Assembly (NCBI RefSeq): GCF_014119005.1 | Contig: NZ_JACGYX010000003.1 | Location: 186,001 to 250,000 of the forward strand | Source: Psychrobacter sp. GP33 | Lineage (GTDB): Bacteria > Pseudomonadota > Gammaproteobacteria > Pseudomonadales > Moraxellaceae | DNA: 64,000 nucleotides | Reading direction: 5' to 3' | Part shown: positions 1 to 9,997 of the stretch, piece after piece | Position numbering within the stretch: the first letter of the stretch is position 1 | Layout: each line of letters begins with the position of its first letter | Notes under the pieces: generated by a model | What the model saw: only the letters and a program-made list of their open reading frames with translations | Told to the model about the DNA's origin: nothing | Database searches by the model: none | Position numbers and translations under genes: made by a program

Positions 1-73
1 AAATGCCAATAGGAGGAGATGCGTCCATAACAATAACCTCATTAACGTGAATCCATAAAGGATGACACAATAA

Positions 74-1093
74 TTATGCTGGCATTGAATCCGATTGTAA
101 AGTAAACAAATTTAACTGCGGTACTAAATCTAATGACTTCAAGCGTGCTGCTTGGTCATAAATATTAGCAGTAACAAGCAACTCGTCGGGTTCATATTTC
201 GCAATAAAATCAGCAAGCTTAGGTTTGACGGATTCAACTGAACCGACAAAGGATACGGATAAGGCGCTATCAACCATCGCTTTTTCTGTTGAGCTCCATA
301 TTACGTCCATATCTTCAACAGGTTTTGGCATTTGTCCCCGAACGTCACGGCGCAAATTCACAAAACTTTGCTGCGCTGACGTAAAGTGATACGCTGCTGT
401 TTCGTCATCATCAGCAAGAAGTAAATTTGCCGCTAGCATCACATAAGGCTTATTTAAATGAGCAGAAGGGCGAAAGTGATCACGATAAGTGCTGACAGCC
501 GAACTGAGCATTTGTGGTGAAAAATGAGAAGCAAAAACATACGGCAAACCTAAATGTCCAGCTAGCGTCGCTCCAAATAATGAGGAACCTAATATCCAAA
601 CAGGCACTTTTGATTTTGCCCCAGGGAATGCTTGAACGGGACTACTGTCCGTATTGTCACCTAATAAATAAAATAATTCTTGTATATCTTGAGGAAAACG
701 TTCTGCATCACTCATTTGTCGACGTAGTGCTTGAATAGTAATACCATCTGTGCCAGGCGCACGTCCAACGCCTAAATCAATTCGATCACCGTATAACGCT
801 TGTAGAGTACCGAATTGTTCAGCAACTATTAGTGGGGCATGATTAGGAAGCATGATACCGCCTGCGCCAATACGAATGTGTTCCGTCTGACTGCCGATAT
901 GAGACAATAGTACTGATGTTGCAGCGCTAGCAATGCCTGGCATATTATGATGCTCTGCCATCCAATAGCGATTGAAGCCTACCTGTTCTGCCCGCTGAGC
1001 CATCTCAACAGTTTGAGCAATGCCTTCAGCAACAGTTTTACCAGTAGGGACGGGCGCTAAATCCAAAAAGGATAAGGGAATGTTCTTACTCAT
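74..1093 (-). CDS. yhbW: YhbW-type luciferase-like flavin monooxygenase
   Basis: 339 aa, close to the usual length of single-domain LLM-class (bacterial luciferase-like) flavin oxidoreductases. The N-terminal stretch [10 protein letters not shown], the [17 protein letters not shown] block (about residues 46-62), [17 protein letters not shown] and DLGVGRAPG match my memory of E. coli YhbW over most of the length. Members are cytoplasmic, use reduced FMN, and mostly have no known substrate. The gene is transcribed alone. Its start is the ATG at 1091-1093; the 320-base gap upstream also holds the terminator of the next gene, so it must have its own promoter. The family call is firm; the physiological role is unknown. 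Confidence 0.88.
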   Translation of the reverse strand: MSKNIPLSFLDLAPVPTGKTVAEGIAQTVEMAQRAEQVGFNRYWMAEHHNMPGIASAATSVLLSHIGSQTEHIRIGAGGIMLPNHAPLIVAEQFGTLQALYGDRIDLGVGRAPGTDGITIQALRRQMSDAERFPQDIQELFYLLGDNTDSSPVQAFPGAKSKVPVWILGSSLFGATLAGHLGLPYVFASHFSPQMLSSAVSTYRDHFRPSAHLNKPYVMLAANLLLADDDETAAYHFTSAQQSFVNLRRDVRGQMPKPVEDMDVIWSSTEKAMVDSALSVSFVGSVESVKPKLADFIAKYEPDELLVTANIYDQAARLKSLDLVPQLNLFTLQSDSMPA

Positions 1094-1413
1094 AAATCAC
1101 CTATCAATACGATATCAGCTCAATATTCGCACTGTTATATTAATAATAGCACTGTATTTTTGTTATAAAGGTTTAGTAGATGTAATAGAACCACCATTTC
1201 ACTACCTATATTGAACAATGTACTTGTTTATAATTTTTTCTACTTTGTCTAAAAGCAAGTACTCGGTATTAATGCGTACTAGAGTAGAACAGTTAGACAA
1301 AGAAGCTAAATTTAAATAAAAAAAGACTGCACTATTTTTATAGTGCAGTCTTTATTATAAACTTTTTCATTACGAATAAGTACTATTTACTACCGTTAAT
1401 CGGATTAACAGTG
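1094..1413. other. intergenic region, promoter side of yhbW and terminator of cysB-like gene
   Basis: 320 bases without a gene. It holds the terminator of the CysB-like gene (1315-1353) and, nearer 1094, the presumed promoter and leader of the flavin monooxygenase gene. Short open frames here have no protein-like features. Confidence 0.6.
1315..1353 (-). terminator. intrinsic terminator of the CysB-like regulator gene
   Basis: Perfect 14-bp inverted repeat, arms 1322-1335 and 1340-1353 with a 4-base loop. Read on the minus strand it is followed by a T run, as expected for a Rho-independent terminator below the gene ending at 1414. Confidence 0.85.
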
Positions 1414-2343
1414 CTATTTGCTAAATTGATTCTGACACAGCTCCATAAAAGCGCGCCCATACTGACGAATTTCGGCATCATCGCGTACTGCCATCCAGCT
1501 GGTAAAGCGTCCAAAATGATCGACTGGGATTGCAGTCAGGTTATGATAGTGGCTGGGCTCAAATGCCATCTCAGCAATAATACCGATACCTAAGCCTAAA
1601 CCTACATAAGTACTAATCACATCCGCATCAAGCGCCGCTAGAACAATATCAGGCTCAAGACCAGCGTCACTAAACGCTTTATCAATAGCGCCGCGACCGG
1701 TAAAGCCCCCATGATAAGTAACTATCGGATAGCTGGCAAGGGTAGGTAAGTCGATACTCTCAAGCCCAGCAAGCTCATGGTCACTCGGCACAATCACCCG
1801 ATGCGTCCAATCATAATAACGATAACAGCGTAGATAATTATTATGTAGTAATGATTCAGTCGCAATACCAATATCTGCCTGCCCTCGAATGACCATTTGG
1901 GCAATGGTTTCAGGGTCTGCTTGTTGTAAGATTAAATTTACTTTAGGAAAACGTTCTTTAAATTCTTTTACCACATGCGGCAATACATAGCGCGCTTGAG
2001 TATGGGTGGTTGCAATGGTTAGCGTGCCGATATTAGGATTATTGAAATCAAGACTGAGGTTTTCAATGGTTCGAATTTCTGCAAAAATAGATTCAATATG
2101 CGGCATCAGCGCCGTACCCATAATAGTAAGACCAGTCAGACGTTTACCTTGGCGTACGAACACTTCCGTTTTGAGCTGATTTTCAAGCGCGGCGATATGT
2201 TTTGAAAGGCTTGACTGACTGGTATGTAGTACTGTTGCTGCTTGGCTTAGATTATAACCATTGACCACTGTATGCCAAACGGTCTCCAGCTGCTTGAGCT
2301 GAATCTGTAGATGCCGTTGATTCACTACTACATCAATTGCCAT
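1414..2343 (-). CDS. CysB-family LysR transcriptional regulator
   Basis: 309 aa. LysR-type regulator: an N-terminal winged helix-turn-helix (about residues 15-75; LSQAATVLHTSQSSLSKHIA) and a periplasmic-binding-protein-like effector domain from about residue 95. The TTHTQARYVLP segment (about 112-122) is the hallmark of the CysB/Cbl/Ssi branch, which senses O-acetyl-/N-acetylserine, thiosulfate or sulfate and controls sulfur assimilation. Length is slightly below E. coli CysB (324 aa). No sulfur-assimilation gene lies next to it, so it probably acts in trans. It is divergent from ampG across a 571-base gap. It could be CysB itself or a Cbl-like paralogue; I cannot decide from this window. Confidence 0.85.
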   Translation of the reverse strand: MAIDVVVNQRHLQIQLKQLETVWHTVVNGYNLSQAATVLHTSQSSLSKHIAALENQLKTEVFVRQGKRLTGLTIMGTALMPHIESIFAEIRTIENLSLDFNNPNIGTLTIATTHTQARYVLPHVVKEFKERFPKVNLILQQADPETIAQMVIRGQADIGIATESLLHNNYLRCYRYYDWTHRVIVPSDHELAGLESIDLPTLASYPIVTYHGGFTGRGAIDKAFSDAGLEPDIVLAALDADVISTYVGLGLGIGIIAEMAFEPSHYHNLTAIPVDHFGRFTSWMAVRDDAEIRQYGRAFMELCQNQFSK

Positions 2344-2914
2344 AATCCATAATCCCTAATCAATATAAAAATATAAATTGTCTCTATATGAGAAATAAAA
2401 AGTACAAGAAAATCAAGATACCTATAAAAAATCTAATGCATTGCTAGCAGCTTAGTGTAATTTAAAGTTAATATTCTTGTATATAATAAATAGTTATCTA
2501 ATTATACCATTTAGGAATAATAAGGAAGCAAAAAATTAACTTTATTGATTTCGTGTTTTTTGAATAGAGAGCAATATTTTTAAGCTGTAACTTACCCATC
2601 GTTGTTAAAGTTTATAACAGCCAAGCAATCTTAAGAAACACAGAGTTGCGTTTTAGATGTAAATTAGAAATTATAAAAAGCGAAGTGTAGTTGCTTGTGT
2701 AAAAATATCAGCAGAATGTCTAGTCAAGATAGGCGTTCTGAAGTACCATTATGCAATTTTGTAGTATGAAAGGTTTTCTTTTTACAGGGCTAGGCAGTTT
2801 TTTACGTTTATTTATACCGAGCAGCATTTTTATTCTAAAAATATTAGGTATAAGTATTGATTAAGAAATAGCGCACTGTGGTGTTCTTTTTGTTTTAAGT
2901 TTTGGTGAGTTATT
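2344..2914. other. AT-rich divergent intergenic region
   Basis: 571 bases between the CysB-like gene (minus) and ampG (plus). Very AT-rich, no open frame that looks like protein, no tRNA-like or riboswitch-like fold that I recognise. It must hold the promoters of both genes, but no good -35/-10 pair stands out. Confidence 0.5.
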
Positions 2915-4558
2915 ATGTCTGCTGTCCAATCTGTACCACCCAATCCTCCAGTCGCCAAAAAATCATGGGGCGAGGCGGCAAAAGCTTATCTTGATCGGCG
3001 TGCGCTTATCATGCTGTTCTTAGGTTTTGCCGCTGGCATTCCGATTCTACTTATTTTCTCAAGTCTGTCGTTATGGCTACGCGAGGCGGGTATCGAACGT
3101 GGCGTGGTCACGACGTTTAGCTGGGCAGCATTGGGCTATTCGTTTAAGTTTATTTGGGCGCCGCTTATTGATGCAGTGCCATTGCCTATACTAACTAAGT
3201 GGTTGGGGCGCAGGCGAGCATGGATGCTGGTTTCACAGTTGTTGATTATTGGTGCTATTTGTATCATGGCCAGCGTCAATCCTATTAATGATGATATGTT
3301 AACATATATGGCAATAGGCGCGGTGTTGCTCGGATTTTCATCAGCAACGCAAGATATTGTCATTGATGCCTATCGAATCGAGTTGGCACCGCCAAGTCTA
3401 CAATCAGTACTATCGGCGATGTACACCGCTGGTTATCGCTTAGGGATGATTTTCGCGGGAGCAGGCGCTCTGTATTTAGCCGACTATTTTGGCTCAACGG
3501 AAGCATTATATAGTTATGAAGCATGGCGCAATACGTATTGGATTATGGCAGCCGTTATGGGTGTCGGTGTCGCGACGACTTTAATTATTCATGAGCCTAT
3601 TAGTACGCAAGTTAGAATTGAGCAGAAGTCGACTGATTATGTCAGATTGGTATTTGTATTTTTATTATCGGTATCTGCGTTCGTTATGACGTTTATCTAT
3701 GCTGGGCAGATACTACCTGAAAGTGACAGTGTCGCTATCGAATTTTTATTTGAAGTAGTGCGTATGCTGTCTAGCTTGGCGATAGCGCTAGTAGTGGGCT
3801 ATCTACTGGTAAGGGCTGGTTTAGTTAATAAAAAAATGGCCTATGTCACCTGGATTGAGCCTATTGTCGATTTCTTCCGCCGCTATGGTAAAAAGGCGCT
3901 GTTGCTATTGGCCCTCATTGGTCTCTACCGAATCTCTGATATCGTTGCTGGCGTCATGTCGAACGTTTTCTATCAGGACATGGGTTTTAGCAAAACGGAT
4001 ATCGCTACAGCAGTGAAGTTGGTCGGTGTCATTATGGTCATTGGTGGCGGCTTCTTAGGCGGTATCTTGGCGCAAAAAATACGCATGATGCAAGCGATGA
4101 TGATTGGGGCAATATTAGCGGCAGTCAGTAATATGTTATTTGTCTTGCTGACCTATCATCCTGGTAGCTTGCAATATATGTATCTGGCAGTTATTTTTGA
4201 TAATTTAGCAGCCGGTCTTGCCAGTGCCGTATTTATTGCTTTCTTATCAGCGCTGACCTCAATTCGCTTTACCGCCGTACAATATGCGATTTTCTCATCA
4301 CTGATGACCTTATTGCCTAAAGTTTTGGGTGGCTATTCAGGTACTATTGTCGATAACATGAGCTATCCATTCTTTTTCACCTTTACCTTTTTAATTGGTA
4401 TTCCTATTTTGGTACTGATTTATTTGGTTGATAAACATATTGTGATTGGTGATAACGATGATATTTATGGTGACGATAACAGCAGTGGCGGTGATAAACT
4501 TACAAAAGCCAATCCAAGCTTGACCGATACTAATGAGCCACCACGTGCATCAGAATAA
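2915..4558 (+). CDS. ampG: AmpG-type muropeptide MFS permease
   Basis: 547 aa inner-membrane protein. The first segment (FLGFAAGIPILLIFSSLSLW, about residues 35-54), then KFIWAPLIDAVPLP and the GRRRAW loop are typical of AmpG, which imports anhydromuropeptides released during cell-wall turnover and in many bacteria indirectly controls beta-lactamase induction. About 12-14 hydrophobic segments are readable; the middle (about 240-300) carries the two extra segments typical of AmpG compared with 12-TM MFS proteins. The tail (from about 510) is hydrophilic, rich in Asp, Asn and Ser, and looks disordered. No amp regulator or beta-lactamase is adjacent. The prmC gene follows 50 bases downstream and may be cotranscribed. 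Confidence 0.88.
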   Translation: MSAVQSVPPNPPVAKKSWGEAAKAYLDRRALIMLFLGFAAGIPILLIFSSLSLWLREAGIERGVVTTFSWAALGYSFKFIWAPLIDAVPLPILTKWLGRRRAWMLVSQLLIIGAICIMASVNPINDDMLTYMAIGAVLLGFSSATQDIVIDAYRIELAPPSLQSVLSAMYTAGYRLGMIFAGAGALYLADYFGSTEALYSYEAWRNTYWIMAAVMGVGVATTLIIHEPISTQVRIEQKSTDYVRLVFVFLLSVSAFVMTFIYAGQILPESDSVAIEFLFEVVRMLSSLAIALVVGYLLVRAGLVNKKMAYVTWIEPIVDFFRRYGKKALLLLALIGLYRISDIVAGVMSNVFYQDMGFSKTDIATAVKLVGVIMVIGGGFLGGILAQKIRMMQAMMIGAILAAVSNMLFVLLTYHPGSLQYMYLAVIFDNLAAGLASAVFIAFLSALTSIRFTAVQYAIFSSLMTLLPKVLGGYSGTIVDNMSYPFFFTFTFLIGIPILVLIYLVDKHIVIGDNDDIYGDDNSSGGDKLTKANPSLTDTNEPPRASE

Positions 4559-4608
4559 GGCGTGAATGAACATAAAATGAGTACACTAATAATAATGAAG
4601 AATCGTTG

Positions 4609-5511
4609 ATGACCATGCCTAATATACAAAAAATGACTGTAAAAGACATCAAGCAGCAGGCTAAAACGATATCAGAAAAATCGGCTATTCCAACGTTTTG
4701 GATAACTGATTGGCTGCTTTATGTTATCAATAAGCCGGCATTGTTTTTAATGACTGATCCTGATTATTTATTGTCGGCAACAGAGCAAGAGCGATTTGCT
4801 GCCGGCATCACGCAAATGCACAACGGTATACCGTTAGCGTATTTGACAGGCACACAAGAATTTTGGTCGCTTGGTTTTAAGGTCAATGAGCATACATTAA
4901 TACCAAGACCCGACACTGAAGTGCTGGTCGAACAAGTGCTGCATTGGATAGCCAGTCAGCCGAATGACAGTACACCCAATAATACAGCACCTAAGCGTTT
5001 GCTAGACTTAGGTACAGGTTCAGGCTGTATAGCGATTAGTTTGGCTCATGAATTAAAACACGCGAGCTGGCAAGTCACCGCTGCTGACTTATCGTTAGAG
5101 GCGTTGAAAGTTGCTCAGTCTAATGCAGTAAGTAATGAGGTTGATGTTAAGTTTGTGCACAGCAGTTGGTATCAAGCATTACCGATTCATGAGAATGAGT
5201 TGTTCGATGTTATTGTCTCCAATCCCCCTTATATCGACGAAAATGATGAGCATTTACAACGCTTGCAAGCAGAACCTATTAGCGCTTTAAGTGCCCCTAA
5301 TTATGGTTTGGCTGATATCGAACATATTGTTCAGCAAGCAGGAATATATTTGCGTGCAGGCGGACTCTTGGCAATTGAGCATGGCTTTGATCAAGGTTTA
5401 GCAGTGCGCCAGCTATTTTTAAATAATAACTTTAACGCGGTAAAAACGGTGCCAGACTACGGTGGTAATGAGCGTGTGACGCTTGGGTGTTTGGCTACAA
5501 TCGACTCTTAA
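4609..5511 (+). CDS. prmC: PrmC, release factor glutamine N5-methyltransferase
   Basis: 300 aa from the ATG at 4609, which has a GAAG Shine-Dalgarno 8 bases upstream; a TTG one codon earlier and an ATG at 4615 are alternatives. PrmC methylates the Gln of the GGQ motif of RF1 and RF2, needed for efficient termination. The N-terminal helical release-factor-binding domain (about 1-85) contains LTGTQEFWSLGFKV, followed by the IPRPDTE turn, the SAM-binding motif LDLGTGSGCIAISLA (about 140-154) and the substrate-binding NPPYIDEND (NPPY, about 203-206). Length is normal. prfA is not adjacent here; the moeB-like gene starts 18 bases downstream, indicating an operon. Confidence 0.93.
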   Translation: MTMPNIQKMTVKDIKQQAKTISEKSAIPTFWITDWLLYVINKPALFLMTDPDYLLSATEQERFAAGITQMHNGIPLAYLTGTQEFWSLGFKVNEHTLIPRPDTEVLVEQVLHWIASQPNDSTPNNTAPKRLLDLGTGSGCIAISLAHELKHASWQVTAADLSLEALKVAQSNAVSNEVDVKFVHSSWYQALPIHENELFDVIVSNPPYIDENDEHLQRLQAEPISALSAPNYGLADIEHIVQQAGIYLRAGGLLAIEHGFDQGLAVRQLFLNNNFNAVKTVPDYGGNERVTLGCLATIDS

Positions 5512-5529
5512 TCATAAGTGTGATAAAAC

Positions 5530-6333
5530 ATGCACCCTAATATTGATACCCACTTATCAAAAGAATTAACAGATGAAGAACTTCTTCGTTATGCTCGCCA
5601 AGTCTTGCTCGATGGTTGGGATATTGATGCTCAGTTGCGGCTTAAGTCTGCGCGTGTCGTTATAATTGGCGCAGGCGGTCTTGGTTGCCCTTCTTCTGAA
5701 ACGCTGGTGCGCGCTGGTCTTGGACAGGTGCATCTAATTGATGATGATGTGATTGAAGCCAGCAATTTGCAGCGGCAAACGTTATTTTTACCTACTGATA
5801 TTGGTCAGCCTAAAGCCTTGACTGCAGCAGCGATGCTCAAAGAAATCAATCCGTTGATTGAAGCGCGTGGCACGGTTGCTCGTCTTAGCGAAGACAATGC
5901 TGATGAGCTGCTCGATATTACATCTGGCAAGCCGGACTTGCTGTTAGATTGTACGGATAATTTTGCGACGCGCGATATCATTAATCGTATTAGTGTTCGC
6001 TATCAAATTCCGCTATTATCGGCTTCTGCGATTGCTATGCAAGGACAGTTGGCATTATTTGAACCACACTTAAATAGCGGCTGTTATTATTGTGTGTTTG
6101 GTGAACATGATAGTGAGGCGGTTACTGATGAGCGCACCTGTGCCAATTCTGGGGTGCTAGCCAGTACGACGGCGATTATGGGCAGCTTACAAGCCAATGC
6201 GGCTTTGCAATATTTAGGCTTGAATCGCAATCCACTGGCTAATAAATTATTATTATGGGATGGTAAGCTGATGCAGCAGCGCGTGATGGGCTATCGACCA
6301 GATAAGCTATGTCCTGTCTGTAGTAATCATTAG
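5530..6333 (+). CDS. moeB: MoeB/ThiF/HesA-family adenylyltransferase
   Basis: 267 aa E1-like enzyme that adenylates the C-terminal glycine of a small ubiquitin-like sulfur carrier (MoaD or ThiS). Visible are the Rossmann motif GAGGLGCPSSETLVRAGLG (about residues 47-65), the acidic/Arg element DDDVIEASNLQRQTLF, the DNFATR loop, and two zinc-binding CxxC pairs (CYYC and CPVC). The length without a rhodanese domain fits MoeB or ThiF. It sits 18 bases behind prmC. No moa or thi gene is adjacent, so whether it serves molybdopterin or thiamine synthesis is open; the symbol is the more common assignment. Confidence 0.82.
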   Translation: MHPNIDTHLSKELTDEELLRYARQVLLDGWDIDAQLRLKSARVVIIGAGGLGCPSSETLVRAGLGQVHLIDDDVIEASNLQRQTLFLPTDIGQPKALTAAAMLKEINPLIEARGTVARLSEDNADELLDITSGKPDLLLDCTDNFATRDIINRISVRYQIPLLSASAIAMQGQLALFEPHLNSGCYYCVFGEHDSEAVTDERTCANSGVLASTTAIMGSLQANAALQYLGLNRNPLANKLLLWDGKLMQQRVMGYRPDKLCPVCSNH

Positions 6334-6459
6334 CATTTGATTAATGGATGGCCGTTTATTGAATGTGCTATTAATCAATATATAATTATTCAAATTATTA
6401 TCCATCAACTTTCATTCTATTTATCTACTTATTTTTTTCCCTCTATATAGTTGTCTTTT

Positions 6460-7803
6460 ATGAAAACTCATCGCCCTCATTTATTAAAGCATACTTTCAA
6501 TGTTATGAATCGCGTTCGACAGACGGCTAGTGTTGCTGGTCTATCAGCGTTGCGTGTGGCGAAAGGTGAAAAACCTGATGCAACCATGTTAAAAGATACC
6601 TTTGAGCAATTGGGTACGACTTACATCAAAATTGGACAGTTTGTTGCTAGTACACCTTCTTTATTTCCGCGTGAATATGTTGAAGCGTTCCAAGGCTGTT
6701 TGGATCAAACGACGCCATTATCATACGATTATATTGAGCAAGTACTGACCGATGAGCTGGCAGTTAACGGGCGCATACTAGCAGATAGTTTTGCTTATAT
6801 TGACAAAAAACCCTTAGCGTCTGCGTCTATCGCCCAAGTTCATGCGGCGCGGTTGCATAATGGCGACGAGGTAGTTTTAAAGGTACAAAAGCCAGATGTA
6901 GAAACCATCATGCAAACAGATTTAGGGGTGTTGCACGCAGCAACTAAGCTATTAGAGCTGGCAATGCCTTCTATGAAATTTGCTAGTATTGCCCCAATTA
7001 TTGATGAAATTCGTTTGCGTATGCTGGCTGAAACCGACTTTATTGCCGAAGCACACAACATACGTGATTTTCAGCAGTTTTTATCGGTATCGGGCAATAC
7101 GCGTGTGGTTGCTCCTACGGTATACGATGAGCTGACGACGAAGCGCGTGCTGACGATGAGTCGATTGCACGGGGTATCGATGATTGATGAAACCGCCATG
7201 CGTCAATATTGTGATGATCCAGCGCAAGTAATGGCAGATACGTTAAACACTTGGTTTGCCAGCTTGATGTTATGCAATAGCTTCCATGCCGATCTGCATG
7301 CGGGTAATCTCATGTTGTTAACCGATGGGCGCATTGGGTTTTTGGACTTCGGTATTGTGGGTAAGCTGAAAGCTGAAAGTTGGCGCGCTTGTATGGGCAT
7401 GATGCAATCATTGCAAGATAATAATTATCAAGCCATGGCGCAGCATATGGTTGATATGGAAATGACGCATGGGCGTGATATCGATGTGGCAGCGTTAGCG
7501 CAAGATTTGCAACGGATGATGCAGTCGATTATGGCTGAAGACAAAGTTTTTACCAGTGGTATACCTTTTAACACGAAAGAGCAGGCGGATGAGCTTAATA
7601 AAATGATGCTGGAGATTGTCGGTGTGGGTAAGCGCCATGGGATTCATTTTCCACGTGATTTTGCTTTATTAACTAAGCAACTCTTATACTTTGATCGCTT
7701 TATGCGTACGCTGGCACCTGATATGGATATGTTTAGTGATCAAAGGGTGCAGATACTTGGGCAAGACAGCTTAGCATCAGATGTGGCAATGATTAGCAAA
7801 TAA
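6460..7803 (+). CDS. ABC1/AarF/UbiB-family atypical kinase
   Basis: 447 aa from the ATG at 6460 (a TTG nine bases earlier is possible; neither has a clear Shine-Dalgarno). ABC1-family protein-kinase-like ATPase: YIKIGQF (the KxGQ motif, about residues 47-53), the Ala-rich loop PLASASIAQVHAAR replacing the normal P-loop, VLKVQKP, the catalytic FHADLHAGNL and FLDFGIVG (DFG-like). UbiB members assist ubiquinone synthesis at the membrane. Here the protein lacks the pair of C-terminal transmembrane helices of UbiB and is shorter (E. coli UbiB 546 aa), and no ubi gene is adjacent, so it is probably a paralogue rather than UbiB itself. Confidence 0.82.
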   Translation: MKTHRPHLLKHTFNVMNRVRQTASVAGLSALRVAKGEKPDATMLKDTFEQLGTTYIKIGQFVASTPSLFPREYVEAFQGCLDQTTPLSYDYIEQVLTDELAVNGRILADSFAYIDKKPLASASIAQVHAARLHNGDEVVLKVQKPDVETIMQTDLGVLHAATKLLELAMPSMKFASIAPIIDEIRLRMLAETDFIAEAHNIRDFQQFLSVSGNTRVVAPTVYDELTTKRVLTMSRLHGVSMIDETAMRQYCDDPAQVMADTLNTWFASLMLCNSFHADLHAGNLMLLTDGRIGFLDFGIVGKLKAESWRACMGMMQSLQDNNYQAMAQHMVDMEMTHGRDIDVAALAQDLQRMMQSIMAEDKVFTSGIPFNTKEQADELNKMMLEIVGVGKRHGIHFPRDFALLTKQLLYFDRFMRTLAPDMDMFSDQRVQILGQDSLASDVAMISK

Positions 7804-7932
7804 TAGTTTTTTATATGAGCCTTTTCATAAAATTTTATAAGCGATATTGTTTTAATTTTTCCTAAAATTATTTTGCGTACAGATGATTAGGATTGTGCGC
7901 TATCTATCATAATGTAGCGATGTAACATTGTC

Positions 7933-9225
7933 ATGATGATCTTTTCCCAAAGCCATAGCAAATTTATCATTACCAATCAGACAGCAACCGCTTTTATTGG
8001 GCTGTATTGCATGGCGGTGGTGATGGGATTCGGTCGTTTTTTATTCACTGCCACCCTGCCTGATATAATGAGCCAATTGTCACTATCAACACCAATTGCA
8101 GGCTGGCTTGCCTCTATTAATTATATTGGCTACTTTTTTGGCGCGCTTATTGCGATATTTGTGCCACATCGATTGACATGGCAGATGTTGATGCTATGGG
8201 TAAGTGTCAGTATCGTGACTACTCTGCTGCTTAGCATGTCGCAATTATCATTAAATATATGGTATGGGATTCGCTTTTTGGCAGGGGTAGCAAGTGGGGT
8301 AGCGATGATTTTAAGCTCGTCGCTCGTGATTCAGCGCTTTACTGATGAGCGCCGCTATATGCTGTCCTCCATTCATTATGCGGGTATTGGCGCTGGAATC
8401 AGTGCGTCTGCCATCCTTAGTTGGGTGCTATTAGCGTGGGGTTTTCATTTTGACTTAATATGGCGCAGTGCAGCTATCATCAGTTTACCTGTGGTGATAT
8501 TGCTGTTTGCCATTCGTCCGTCTAAACCGACAATAGTAGATAATTCAAACCTTGCTGATAACAATAAAAATAGTCATAAGGTCAAAAAAAACTCTATTTA
8601 TCAAATCTATATTGAGTTTAAACGGGCGATTTATGACGCCGTAATTGGTCATACGACCGCCATTGCATTATTATCAGCCAGCTATCTGCTGGCAGGTTTT
8701 GGTTATATTACTTCTGCAACTTTTTTACCAGTAATGGCAGTGCAGCGGCTAACGGAACAAAGCACGACTGGGCAAAATAATTCAGGGTTGTTAATATGGT
8801 TGATTGTCGGTATTTTTGCCATGCTATCAAACCCTATCTGGGGCGCGCTTGCCAAACGTATTGGTGAGATTAAAACCTTAATGGGCTTAACGTTATTACA
8901 GTCTTTGGGCATGTTATTGCCATTATGGTTGGATGGCGCGTCAGGGCTATACGGTAATGCTGTTATTTTAGGACTAACTTTTGCCGGTATTGTGTCCATG
9001 ACCCTAGTCATTATTAAAAACATCAATCCTATTTATTCTAATTTACTGATGGGGCTTGCTACTTTAGCCTATAGCATTGGGCAATTTATTGGACCATTAG
9101 TAACGGTTGCATTAGCTGGGCAAAGCAATAATTTTAATGCTGGCTTACAAGTTGCAGGTGTCGGATTGTTCTTCAGCTTAATATTATTAATATGGTTTTA
9201 TCGCCAGACGAGCATTACTAATTAA
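7933..9225 (+). CDS. YbfB/YjiJ-family MFS transporter
   Basis: 430 aa integral membrane protein with about 12 hydrophobic segments. The pattern MGFGRFLFTATLPDIM near the first helix, GWLASINYIGYFFGAL in the second, and the compact two-half architecture match YbfB/YjiJ-type major facilitator proteins, whose substrates are unknown. The loop between halves (about residues 196-225) is hydrophilic and Asn/Lys-rich. Two ATGs (7933 and 7936) can start it. It is preceded by 129 AT-rich bases without a terminator and stands alone; the facing Lrp gene ends 93 bases downstream. Confidence 0.78.
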   Translation: MMIFSQSHSKFIITNQTATAFIGLYCMAVVMGFGRFLFTATLPDIMSQLSLSTPIAGWLASINYIGYFFGALIAIFVPHRLTWQMLMLWVSVSIVTTLLLSMSQLSLNIWYGIRFLAGVASGVAMILSSSLVIQRFTDERRYMLSSIHYAGIGAGISASAILSWVLLAWGFHFDLIWRSAAIISLPVVILLFAIRPSKPTIVDNSNLADNNKNSHKVKKNSIYQIYIEFKRAIYDAVIGHTTAIALLSASYLLAGFGYITSATFLPVMAVQRLTEQSTTGQNNSGLLIWLIVGIFAMLSNPIWGALAKRIGEIKTLMGLTLLQSLGMLLPLWLDGASGLYGNAVILGLTFAGIVSMTLVIIKNINPIYSNLLMGLATLAYSIGQFIGPLVTVALAGQSNNFNAGLQVAGVGLFFSLILLIWFYRQTSITN

Positions 9226-9317
9226 CAAGTTAAAGCAAAATATTATCCTATAATTAATTTGAACGTGTGCTGTCAAATATTTTAAAGCTAAATAGTGTGT
9301 TGTTAAATTAAATGTCA

Positions 9318-9806
9318 TTAGATAATACTGCGGTTAAAAACTTCGCGCAGCTCAAAGCTGGTATGAACTTGCGCAACACCTTCAATACGATTTAACCTGT
9401 GTAATAAAAACTCTTCATAATGTGCCATATCGCGCACGCGCACCTTTATTAAATAATCTTCGCTGCGACCAGTGACAATGCTGCAACTGATGACCTCATT
9501 AAAGCTTTGTATTTTACGCTCAAACATCTCAAAACGCTCTGCCGTATGGCGATCCATACTAATTGCAATCCATACCGCTAAAGGATAACCAAGCTTTTGC
9601 GCATCGGTTTGGGTCTGGTAGCCAGTAATAATGCCCGTATCTTCTAGACGCTTGATTCTACGCGCGCACGGCGTTGCGGACAAATTAACGTGCTCAGCAA
9701 TCTCAGTAATACTCATGCGCGCGTCGGTCTGTAACAATCTTAAGATACGTTTATCGATATCGTCGATATCAGGTATTAAGGAATTATGAGAAGTGCTATT
9801 AATCAT
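9318..9806 (-). CDS. Lrp/AsnC-family transcriptional regulator
   Basis: 162 aa. The N-terminal winged helix (about residues 13-60: DIDKRILRLLQTDARMSITEIAEHV, then LSATPCARRIKRLEDTGIITGY) is followed by the RAM/AsnC ligand domain with VTGRSEDYLIKVRV. Such proteins form octamers that sense amino acids and bend DNA. It is divergent from leuA with 287 bases between them, so leucine-pathway control is a reasonable guess. An alternative is the Lrp branch controlling amino-acid catabolism or export; closeness to E. coli Lrp itself is only moderate. Confidence 0.87.
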   Translation of the reverse strand: MINSTSHNSLIPDIDDIDKRILRLLQTDARMSITEIAEHVNLSATPCARRIKRLEDTGIITGYQTQTDAQKLGYPLAVWIAISMDRHTAERFEMFERKIQSFNEVISCSIVTGRSEDYLIKVRVRDMAHYEEFLLHRLNRIEGVAQVHTSFELREVFNRSII

Positions 9807-9922
9807 GAATTTTAAAATAGTAGTGAATAAAACTAATTATAACGATTAAATGAGTGTTTATCACTAAAATATGTAAAATACTGGCTAAATAAAGCAGATT
9901 TCTATTGCCTTTATTTTGTTAT

Positions 9923-9928
9923 TATAAT
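9923..9928 (+). promoter_or_regulatory. candidate -10 box of leuA
   Basis: A perfect TATAAT lies 165 bases upstream of the leuA start. No good -35 is found 16-18 bases before it, so it would need an activator, for example the divergent Lrp-type regulator. Tentative. Confidence 0.35.
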
Positions 9929-9997
9929 GTCATCGACACTGGTTATCTCGTCTGATAAATGCAGATTGGCTTACCTGTTAATTATTAGACTATGCTA

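Noticed and set aside
1-73. Possible gene fragment at the left edge
   Set aside because: Too short to judge; no conserved motif visible.
9230-9275. TTGACA-containing promoter on the minus strand below the MFS gene
   Set aside because: It would only drive antisense into the MFS gene and its -10 match is weak.
9959-9990. Possible leucine leader peptide before leuA
   Set aside because: The short frame has one leucine and no alternative hairpins; attenuation is not supported.
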